Shown piece after piece: positions 8,783-15,711 of a stretch of 23,736 nt of DNA. The notes beneath the pieces were generated by a model. It was not told the DNA's origin. It made no database searches and saw nothing but the letters and a program-made list of their open reading frames with translations. Where the stretch lies: assembly GCA_031835245.1 (NCBI GenBank), contig JAVKOQ010000580.1, positions 2,501-26,236 on the forward strand, read 5' to 3'. This stretch comes from Balamuthia mandrillaris. Taxonomy: Eukaryota; Discosea; Longamoebia; Balamuthiidae. The translations under genes and the position numbers were made by a program. Numbering within the stretch: position 1 is the first letter of the stretch; every line of letters begins with the position of its first letter.

Positions 8783-9581
8783 ATGTCTTTCAGGAACGAA
8801 GGTATTTTTACAATCTGAACGCCTAGAGAGAGAGCGATTTTGTGAGAGAGGGAGAGTGTGAGTTCACTTTAAAAACTGGTAGTGCACTGGAACAGGTGTG
8901 TGTCTGTTCTCAAGCCCCAAAATCATTTTCCCCCTTTTCCCCAAAAATATTCTAGAGAGATTTTTTCACCACTACTTTTTTGTTTTTCTTTTTAAAAAAA
9001 ATTTCGCTTGCTCACTTCCTCTTCCCTAATAATAATAATCAGGAGGAGGCGGTGGCGGCACCTGCTACAACTGCGGCAAGCCTGGCCACTTTGCCCGTGA
9101 GTGCCCTGAGGGCAGCACTGGTGGTGGCGGCGGTGGCTACGGCGGTCGCGGATTTGGCGGCGGCGGTGGCGGCACCTGCTACAACTGCGGCAAGCCTGGT
9201 CACTTTGCCCGTGAGTGCCCTGAGGGCAGCACTGGTGGTGGCGGTGGTGGTGGCGGCTACGGCGGAGGCCGCGGAGGACGTGGCGGTGACTGCTATCACG
9301 TACTCATTTTCTCTCTTTGTTCACACTCTGGTAGAGGACCTCTTACCAATTTTTTTTTGTTAACTTAGTGCGGAAAGCCCGGTCACTTTGCTCGTGATTG
9401 CCCTGAAGGCGGCTCTGGTGGCGGCGGTGGAGGATATGGTGGCGGCGGCTATGGCGGCGGCGGTTATGGTGGTGGAAGGCGCTACGGCGGTGGCGGCGGC
9501 GGTTTTGGTGGTGGCGGTGGCAACGACACGTGCTACAAGTGTGGCCAAAGTGGTCACTGGGCTCGGGACTGCACCAACTAA
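8783..9581 (+). CDS. CNBP/Gis2-like CCHC zinc-knuckle, glycine-rich nucleic-acid-binding protein
   Basis: Single-stranded nucleic-acid-binding protein of the CNBP/Gis2/HEXBP type, which acts in translation and RNA handling. Exons 8783-8801, 9043-9299 and 9369-9581 join in frame (489 nt, 162 residues). A 19-nt first exon supplies MSFRNE plus one base; the acceptor is taataatcag. Four CX2CX4HX4C knuckles follow: [14 protein letters not shown] twice, [14 protein letters not shown] (split exactly by the second intron) and [14 protein letters not shown] just before the stop. Spacers are Gly/Tyr-rich with some Arg-Gly, as in RGG-box RNA-binding linkers. Knuckles 1 and 2 and their spacer are a near-identical 114-bp tandem repeat. 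Plant relatives carry a cold-shock domain in front; none is found here. The gene is shorter than human CNBP (about 177 residues, seven knuckles). A variant polyadenylation signal (ATTAAA) follows near 9836. Confidence 0.92.
9048..9275 (+). repeat. 114-bp tandem duplication inside zinc-knuckle exon 2
   Basis: The segment coding for a knuckle and Gly-rich spacer (cacctgctacaac at about 9059) recurs 114 bp later (about 9173) almost unchanged; one synonymous difference is GGC/GGT before CAC. This equals 38 codons. The later copy has a slightly longer glycine run. Confidence 0.85.
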
Positions 9582-9938
9582 ACACCTATCTTTTTCTCTC
9601 TCCTCTTCTTTTTAACTTATGATGATGTGATGCTGAGAGATGGGCCTGTACATTTTTTTAACTTCTGTTCTCCAACTGCACCTGCAGTGTGGACGTAAGG
9701 TTAGAGGAAATAGAATTGGCTTGTTTGTTTTTTCGATACCCCCTCCTCTCTCTCTCTCTCTCTCTTTCTTCGCCCACAAGGGCCTCTTTTTTGTGTGCAT
9801 TTTTTTTTCTCTCTCTCGGCTCGCACCAGCAAATAATTAAAGACCAAAAAAAAATGGAGTGCACAGGGCAAGACTGGAAACAAGAGAAGAAAGAAGGAGA
9901 AAAAGACCAAAGGGAATGCGAATATCACTCACTAGCAT
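9582..9938. other. Convergent intergenic region between zinc-knuckle and I-BAR genes
   Basis: About 360 bp with the 3' UTRs of two converging genes. It contains a CT run near 9745-9766 and an ATTAAA near 9836 that may end the plus-strand transcript. No coding sequence is supported; both strands give only low-complexity frames. Confidence 0.6.
9745..9766. repeat. (CT)n microsatellite
   Basis: About 11 CT units downstream of the zinc-knuckle stop, probably in its 3' UTR. Confidence 0.9.
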
Positions 9939-11612
9939 TTAGGAAGCGCTACCAGCGCGTATCATTTTCTCGATGAAACAGAGAGGGAAGAGGCCGGTCA
10001 CACCGTTCACAGTGGCTCTGCCCCAATTGCTATCAAGCTCCTCGTACACATCAAATATCTCCCCTACCTGCAAGGTGAGCTCTTGGGGGCTTTGTGCAAC
10101 GTACTTTCGCTTGACCCTGGCCTTGTATGGCGCCACCGCCTTGAAAGACATGGTACCACCGGAAGGAGGTGGCACGGCCTTTGAGGCATGCATAGTGGCT
10201 GCCCCGTGCATCAAGTCCATGGGCCTCGATGGAGGGGGTCGAGGGCTTGGTCTGGCCGTAGCGTATCCCGTGCCCATGCTCACTGCTAAGGGGGCCTCGT
10301 TGCTTCCAAAGTGGGGGATCGTAGCCTGAGCAACTCCCTCCGAGAAACCAAGCATAGGGCTGCTCTGTGGAAGATGGCTTTCTCGGGGAAGAGGGGGAGG
10401 GGGACCCCCGTCTCCTGCTCCGCCGCCGCCGTAAGGATTGTTGGCAGGTCGGTAGGTGTTGTAGACGGTGGGAGGGACTTCCGCCGGGGCAGTATCTCGA
10501 GGCAAAGGGATCGGAGGTGCGTCCGGGTTGGTGTTGTAGAAGGAAGGCGGGAGGGAAGGCACGATGAAGGAAGCATTCGCGGGGGATGGAGCGTTGTATG
10601 CGGAACGAGGAGAACTGGTGGGATCGGATGTTGTCTCGCTGGTGGTCTCCTCCTCGTCTCCGCAGTAGAAGGCATCGGGGAAGTTTCCTGTCTCCCTGGC
10701 GGCCTTCAGTTGGGAGAGGGTCGCTCTGGGACGAGACGCGGCGATTATTTCTTCAGTGTCGGTGGGCGTCTCTGCCTTTTGCAGCTCCAGCATGTGTTCC
10801 TTGTGCTTGCCCCACAGGCTAACCGCTTGTTCAAACCCTCTCGCTTCAACGTCCACCACCGCATTCCAATGTTTGATGAAAGTACAGTATCTGTTCATTG
10901 TTTTCACGTTCTCCGTCAATGGAACATGCCCCAGGGGGAGAGGAGGATGTAGGGGAGAGGAGGGTATACTTTTTTCGGTCGATGGTGGCCACTTGGTTCA
11001 GTGAGTCAGCAAGAAACTCAGCGTGCTTTTCGACCAGGCTTTCAAGAGCAGATAGGCTGTCCTCCCACCTTCGGGGGTCGCGGAGCTTTTTCTTTTCCGC
11101 TTTCTTCGTTCGGTTTTCTGCCTTCTTTATGCTCTTAAGGGAGTTGCTCCTTTGGTTCTTGTAGTTTCTTTCCACGTTGGCCAGCGTTTGTCGGTCGGCT
11201 TCCATTATCTTCTCGTAGTTGGCTCCCAGCTGGTCCACAAAGGCTTTCAGGCCGTTCATCCTTGCTTCCTCGATCCTGTACTGACAATCGGCTAACCTTC
11301 GTAAGCCATCTCCCAAGTCCCCTCCTCTATGTTCTGATATTTTAAGCTACGGTGGGAAACAGAAAGTGTATTTAAAAAATGAAAACCAGATAACAACATA
11401 TAAGAACAGATGGAACAGAGAAATAGGGATAACTGTACCATAGCGTCAAGCAACGTCTGGCTGGCTCCAGTGGTTTGGTTGACCAAGATTTCATAGGTTT
11501 TGAGAGCTTTCATGAGGTCTTTGAATAGCGGCTCTGATTCTCGAAGCCGGTTTATGATCCTGTAGGTCTCCATGACCTTTCGATCCTCTTTTTCTTTCCT
11601 TTCGGCATCCAT
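9939..11612 (-). CDS. IRSp53-like I-BAR (IMD) and SH3 domain protein
   Basis: Membrane-curving adaptor linking the plasma membrane to actin; I-BAR proteins promote protrusions and Dictyostelium IBARa has the same domain pair. Exons 11612-11439, 11346-10970 and 10890-9939 join in frame (1503 nt, 500 residues). The IMD spans about residues 5-225: MDAERKEKEDRKVMETYRII aligns with the IRSp53 start, then MKALKTYEILVNQTTGASQT, LGDGLRRLADCQYRIEEA, and a Lys-rich helix (NRTKKAEKKKLRDPRRWED) giving the basic lipid-binding face. The third helix includes KKYCTFIKHWNAVVDVEARG, split by the second intron. A Pro-rich linker (PPPPLPRESHLP, RPSPRPPPSRP) leads to a C-terminal SH3 at about 437-495 (SPQELTLQVGEIFDVYEEL, SNWGRA, GLFPLCFIE). 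The ALYDY motif is replaced by VKRKY. The ATG at 11612 follows an untranslated leader; the frame upstream has no good start. Confidence 0.88.
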
Positions 11613-12010
11613 TTTTCTGTCTCTGCCCTACACGACCGTTTGATAGAATACAGGGACACGACTGGTTTTGTCTTCTCTGCCTTGTGTTCCCAGTCCCCAA
11701 ATTTTGGATCAGGTGGAAGATTCGCAGACGGTCCAAGAGTGTCCCTTTTTTGATTGCGGAGTACCTTTGTCCAAGCTGCTCCTCTTGTTCTCGGGCCGCA
11801 CCCTCCCTTATGCCCAGGAAAAAAAAAAAACCCACAAAGAAGAGAAGCGTCGTTTCGCGTTTATAGTAATTTTAAGTTCTCCTTATTTAGACCATTCTTT
11901 TAAGAAATAGCATTGGCTAAACGAACTCATCGTCTGAAAAATCATTGGTGCAGGCGGCAACATTACACCACAAACAAAAGCAAAAAGAGAGAGAGAAAGA
12001 GAACAACGGG
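11613..12010. promoter_or_regulatory. Divergent promoter: I-BAR (-) / M20 amidohydrolase (+)
   Basis: 398 bp between opposed ATGs. Open frames exist on both strands but start at non-ATG codons and match nothing I know, so they are not called. A leader intron for the amidohydrolase could end at ttggtgcag near 11952. An A-rich run lies at 11819-11830. There is no GTCGAC here. Confidence 0.45.
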
Positions 12011-13444
12011 ATGCAAGCCACAGAGCTCGACTTGAATTCAAGGTTGCGTGCAGCTGCGCGCTCCGTTGAAGGCTACGCCATAGAAGTTCGCAGGCACATC
12101 CACCGCAATCCGGAGCTGCGCTGGGAGGAGGACCAAACCCTGGCCTACCTCCACCACCAGATCAACGGGCTCTGCCTTGGCAAACGCCAGGGCCTTCTCG
12201 TGGACGTTCAGACCCACTGGCGTGGTGGCCTCGTCGTCGACGTCACTCACCGACAGTACCGCCACCAACAGACAGACACAGGCTCTGCAAACAGAAGGAG
12301 GAGGATCCTGCTGCGTGCTGACGTGGACGCATTGCCCATCCAAGAGATAGAGGACGATGGCAGGGAAACGGTCTCGCAACGAAAGGGAGTGATGCATGCC
12401 TGCGGGCACGATGCCCATGCAGCCATGCTCCTCGCCGCTTTCTCTCTCATCGTTCGCGAGGAAGAAGGAGAGGGCTCCTCCTGCCCCGCTGAGTGGTTCT
12501 TTCAGCATCACGACTTTCGCTTTGTCTTCCAAAGAGCAGAAGAGAACCCAGGCAGCGCGCCTCAGCCCAAATCCGGTGGACAAACCCTCGTAGAGGAAGG
12601 CGTTTGCGGTGCTGCTGCTAGTGACCAACCACCAGGAGAAGTGATAGACAGCGTGTGCGGGCTGCATGTGGTGTCCACGGAGCAAAGTGGTGTGTTCTTC
12701 AGCCAGAAAGGGGCGTGCATGGCCAACAGCGACCGCCTCAAGCTGGTCATTCGCAGCAGCGGAGGGCACGCCGCCAAACCTCATCAAGGAGTAAACGCTC
12801 TGCGGGTAGCCCACGCCATACAATCCAGCCTGGACAGCTTCGTGGCGAGGAGGTTGGGTCCCAACGAGCCTTGCTCTCTGGAGCCAACCATTCTCAGGGC
12901 AGGACAAGGGAGCAACATCATGCCCTCCACCGCTGAGCTTTGGTATGGCGTCAGAACGTTGCTCCCCGAGAAAGAGAGACTGCAGTTCTTTGACCGGTTG
13001 GAGGAAGAGGTCCGAAAGGTGGTTGACACCTTTTGCACTTCAACGTCATCTACGGAACGTGTTGCAGTGGAGATAGAGAGGATCTTGGGACATCCCATGC
13101 TGTGGAATGATGAGAAACACGTGAGGGAGGTCATGCAAGGCTTGAAGAAGGCAGGAGAGAGTGTGGAGGAACGTTCGCCATTCTTGATGGGTGGAGAGGA
13201 CTTTGCTTGGTATTTGCGGAAACGGCCTGGCTCTTTTTGGTTCCTTGGAGCTGGTCCACAGCCTCGAGAAGGAAAAGGTCAGAAGAAAGAGGAAGTGGCA
13301 AAAGAAGAGGAAGAAGAAGAAGAAGGAGAAGGAGAAGAGCGTAGGTATCCTCCGCATCATGCTCCCATGTTCGATATCGATGAGGGGTGCTTGTGGAGGG
13401 GAGTGTTGTTTTGGCTTGTTGTGGCTACTCTTCCTCATGAATAA
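12011..13444 (+). CDS. M20D metallopeptidase family amidohydrolase (IAA-amino-acid/hippurate hydrolase-like)
   Basis: Zinc-dependent hydrolase of the M20D group, which cleaves N-acyl or amide bonds of amino-acid conjugates (auxin conjugates in plants, hippurate in bacteria). One exon, 477 residues. The ATG at 12011 is used because frame codons before it include only a TTG start. Order: helix RRHIHRNPELRWEE (27-40); RILLRADVDALPIQEI (99-113); metal motif GVMHACGHDAHAAML with C131 and H133; E177-E178 in FVFQRAEENPG; H219 in CGLHV; dimerisation lid with H253 in SSGGHAAKPHQGVNALR; FLMGGEDFAWYL (391-402); and the last ligand His in HHAPMFDIDEG (449-459). All expected ligands are present. A 30-residue Lys/Glu insert (418-446) sits just before the last ligand. 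No signal peptide is seen, so it is probably cytosolic. The substrate is unknown. The stop codon overlaps an AATAAA. Confidence 0.9.
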   Translation: MQATELDLNSRLRAAARSVEGYAIEVRRHIHRNPELRWEEDQTLAYLHHQINGLCLGKRQGLLVDVQTHWRGGLVVDVTHRQYRHQQTDTGSANRRRRILLRADVDALPIQEIEDDGRETVSQRKGVMHACGHDAHAAMLLAAFSLIVREEEGEGSSCPAEWFFQHHDFRFVFQRAEENPGSAPQPKSGGQTLVEEGVCGAAASDQPPGEVIDSVCGLHVVSTEQSGVFFSQKGACMANSDRLKLVIRSSGGHAAKPHQGVNALRVAHAIQSSLDSFVARRLGPNEPCSLEPTILRAGQGSNIMPSTAELWYGVRTLLPEKERLQFFDRLEEEVRKVVDTFCTSTSSTERVAVEIERILGHPMLWNDEKHVREVMQGLKKAGESVEERSPFLMGGEDFAWYLRKRPGSFWFLGAGPQPREGKGQKKEEVAKEEEEEEEGEGEERRYPPHHAPMFDIDEGCLWRGVLFWLVVATLPHE

Positions 13445-13445
13445 A
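13440..13445 (+). terminator. AATAAA polyadenylation signal overlapping the M20 stop codon
   Basis: GAA TAA A reads as the last Glu codon and stop, and also as AATAAA. If used, cleavage would fall 10-30 bp on, leaving a very short 3' UTR before the convergent Rpb12 gene. Confidence 0.5.
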
Positions 13446-13624
13446 GCAAGAGCAACCTCATGAAGAGATAGAATAGAGCAAAGGTCATTTACTCTCTGGA
13501 TTTAAAAAAACAAACACAAATAAGGGATTTAAAAGGGAAGCAGAGAAACAGTTTTCTTCGGCACATGTGTGGGAACTCGTTATTCTTAGGGATGCTCTCT
13601 CTCGGGGAGCACGAAGGCATATGT

Positions 13625-13929
13625 TCATCTTGCCTCGAACTGAACCACTGTGAAACGTAGCAATGAAAAGTTCGGGAGATGTTACACACACAAAACAGAA
13701 ACACAAACTGGAGCGAAGAAACTTACCTCGCTTAGTCCGTTTCTTGTACATAATCCGGTAACCGCAGTGCCTGCAACGGATGACACCCTTTGGCGGGATG
13801 TCGGTCTCTCCTTGGCAATCTTTTGTTGAGGTCATTTTTAGAAGGAGAAAAAAAAAAAGCGATTCATTCATCAACCAGCAACATGAACTACGAAGAGAGG
13901 TGAGACTTACTTCCACAAATGTAAAACAT
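13625..13929 (-). CDS. POLR2K: RNA polymerases I, II and III subunit RPABC4 (Rpb12)
   Basis: Smallest zinc-binding subunit common to the three nuclear RNA polymerases, needed for assembly. Three small exons, 13929-13911 (19 nt), 13819-13727 (93 nt) and 13647-13625 (23 nt), join with phases 1 and 1 into exactly 45 codons: 44 residues. The protein starts MFYICGNCQGE, continues through [18 protein letters not shown], and ends VVQFEAR. This is the zinc ribbon CX2C-X13-CX2C (Cys 5, 8, 22, 25) followed by the near-invariant [12 protein letters not shown] block; human ends LVVFDAR. Splice sites are gtaagt after GGAA, acaaaag before ATTGC, gtaagt after AGCGAG and ttcacag before TGGTTC. It lacks the N-terminal extension of the human 58-residue form and is close to the archaeal RpoP core in length. 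It would be missed by tools requiring long frames. Firm. Confidence 0.94.
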
Positions 13930-14308
13930 TGTGTTTTTTAGGCCTTGCTGTGGTGGTTTGCGAAACGATCAGCAGCTTCCCGTCCCGACAACCGAGAGAT
14001 CGCGAGTTCCGCAAGAAGGCCTTGCAGCTTTCTTTCTTCTCTCCAACAACAAAAGAAAAAGAACGGAATACTTTTTGCTCTGCAGCCTTCGTGCAGCCTT
14101 TGAGGAGTAATGGTGAAGGAAAGACGTCAACATTGCTCCAAAAAAGACAAGATGACGTCGACACAGCTTTTCGGTAAATATTTTGGCGAAACCTTTCTTA
14201 GAAATTCTTATATATATATTCCCTGGAATCAAGGTACCAAAAGTTTATTCGCAGGAATCATTACTGCCTGGTGCGTTCCTTCGTGAACAACTGCGGCTTC
14301 AGTTAGGG
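13930..14308. promoter_or_regulatory. Divergent promoter: Rpb12 (-) / AlkB homologue (+)
   Basis: 379 bp between opposed ATGs. It contains a GTCGAC palindrome (14157-14162) within gatgacgtcgacacag. A spliced leader on the plus strand is possible (donor ttcggtaaat near 14172; acceptor agttag near 14306). No complete coding frame is supported. Confidence 0.45.
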
Positions 14309-15100
14309 ATGAAGCAAACCCAAATAACAGCCTTTGTCTCTTGCTCTCCCACCAAACGGAAGTGCGACGAAGAACATGCCTCAGAGCAGAAAAAGCACAA
14401 GAACAAAGAGGAGGTAGCGGGCGCGTCCACCAAACGGCACAAAGGCAAAGAAATAGTTCCAGAAGAAGTGGAAGAAACAAAAGAAGAACCAGCACGAACA
14501 TCTACCAACAGAAAAGCAAACATTCAACGCAAAGAAATAAGTGAGGGGTGCTTTGTAAGCTTCTGCCCTGGCTACCTCAGCCTCTCCGAGGCCTCGGAGC
14601 TCTTCCAAGAGCTCCTCGAGCTGCCCAACTTTATCCAGGGACAGTTCAAGATCTTTGGCAAGTCCATCAATACGCCTCGCATGTATTCCTGGATGTCCGA
14701 CCCAGAGCTGACCACCACCCTCTGCCAGCGGCAACCCGCATTGCCATGGTCGCCCACGGTGGCGAAGCTGAGGGATGAGTTAGGGGCGCTCTGCGGAGGG
14801 TGTCGCTTTAACTGCGTGCTTATCACCCTGTATAGAGACGGAAGGGACTACATCGGCTTTCATGCGGACAAGGAGGGGATCCCGGAGGGCAAGAACAAGA
14901 TAGCCTCCTTGTCCCTGGTAGCGACACGGCGGTTCTTAATGAAGCAGTACACAGAGAAGAAGGCCTCCCTGGAGTACGTGTTGACTCCAGGAAGAATCAT
15001 CTTGATGGAGGGCAAGACACAGCGGTACTGGAAGCACAGTGTGCCCAAAGAGACCAAGGGCACTCAGCCTCGAATTAACCTTACCTTTCGCATAGCGTGA
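14309..15100 (+). CDS. ALKBH2: ALKBH2-like Fe(II)/2-oxoglutarate DNA dealkylase with PIP-box-like N-terminus
   Basis: Direct-reversal repair enzyme that oxidatively removes alkyl groups such as 1-methyladenine and 3-methylcytosine from DNA. 263 residues in one exon, like human ALKBH2 (261). Start at ATG 14309: the frame upstream has only a TTG start and a likely acceptor (agttag) just precedes the ATG. Residues 1-10, MKQTQITAFV, resemble a PCNA-interacting QxxIxxF motif at the extreme N-terminus. Residues 11-78 are charged and disordered. The dioxygenase domain begins near 80: TPRMYSWM (122-129), FNCVLITLYRDGRDYIGFHA (167-186) with Fe ligands H185 and D187, third ligand H243 in WKHSVP, and 2-oxoglutarate arginines R255 and R261 in PRINLTFR. 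The segment after HxD is HADKE rather than the usual HxDDE. ALKBH3 is the alternative assignment; the FNCVLI-type block favours ALKBH2. AATAAA signals follow at 15131-15140. Confidence 0.9.
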   Translation: MKQTQITAFVSCSPTKRKCDEEHASEQKKHKNKEEVAGASTKRHKGKEIVPEEVEETKEEPARTSTNRKANIQRKEISEGCFVSFCPGYLSLSEASELFQELLELPNFIQGQFKIFGKSINTPRMYSWMSDPELTTTLCQRQPALPWSPTVAKLRDELGALCGGCRFNCVLITLYRDGRDYIGFHADKEGIPEGKNKIASLSLVATRRFLMKQYTEKKASLEYVLTPGRIILMEGKTQRYWKHSVPKETKGTQPRINLTFRIA

Positions 15101-15657
15101 TGAATCCAATGGTTATTGTGGAGGTATTTAAATAAATAAAAAAAAGGGGTGCAGAAAATGCGTCATGTTTCTTCGCAATGAGCATCCATTCCCTTCACTC
15201 ACCCCACCGCTTTGCCCTCGCAGACTTGGGAGAATGAAGGGTTGTTTTGGCGGGAAAAATGATCCCAAAAGACGCCTTCTCGAAGGTTCGTTGCTGCTTT
15301 GTGTACTGAAAAAATGCAACACTCAGTGACCGACGGTGAGGAACACTCGCCGGTGAAAAGGTTATCTACTTGATGGGATAATGTCTTCGAGAGGGTTGCC
15401 TGTAGATACTGTTTTGGGGCCGGCACTGTTGCCTCGGAGCGAGTCGTTAGGTTATATATATATATTTTTGTTATTTCATTTTTTTTTTTGCCTTTTCCCT
15501 TACTGATATTAGTATTTACAAGAACAGAAACGAAAGACTTTATAGCACAAGTATGGTTCAAACGAGCAAGGAAGATGGAGGGATCAAGAAGCGCCATACA
15601 CCTGGGAGTAGAGCAACGATAATAACACGCCCATCAAGCGCAAGGAAGATGGAGGGA
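15101..15657. other. Convergent intergenic region between AlkB and STAND genes
   Basis: About 560 bp. It holds AlkB polyadenylation signals (15131-15140), a TA-rich stretch (ttatatatatatat near 15452) and the downstream copy of the 72-bp duplication (15566-15637). A minus-strand frame opening inside the duplication has no family match and is not called. Confidence 0.6.
15131..15140 (+). terminator. Overlapping AATAAA polyadenylation signals for AlkB gene
   Basis: Two overlapping AATAAA hexamers 31 and 35 bp after the AlkB stop, followed by an A run, the normal position for a 3' end signal. Confidence 0.6.
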
Positions 15658-15711
15658 TCAAGAAGCGCCATACACCTGGGAGTAGAGCAACGATAATAAC
15701 ACGCCCATCAA
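15566..15711. repeat. Exact 72-bp tandem duplication covering the STAND gene stop codon
   Basis: Bases 15566-15637 are identical to 15640-15711, with two bases between copies (period 74). The right copy contains the last coding codons and stop (15658) of the minus-strand gene; the left copy lies in its 3' UTR. Perfect identity implies a recent event or an assembly duplication. Confidence 0.95.

Noticed and set aside
9039-9557. Minus-strand Ala/Thr-rich frames
   Set aside because: Antisense of glycine-rich zinc-knuckle coding sequence; the plus-strand reading has four perfect CCHC motifs.
11613-11910. Open frames on both strands in the I-BAR/M20 divergent region
   Set aside because: They lack ATG starts or shift frame relative to the I-BAR exon; better seen as leader sequence.
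12038-12907. 289-residue minus-strand frame opposite the amidohydrolase
   Set aside because: Antisense shadow; the plus strand has all M20D ligands in order.
13485-13916. Longer minus-strand frames over Rpb12
   Set aside because: They read through introns; the three-exon 44-residue model matches Rpb12 from end to end.
15199-15597. 132-residue minus-strand frame starting with ATG
   Set aside because: Its ATG lies in the duplicated 3' end of the STAND gene, the product matches no family, and the region is a 3' flank.
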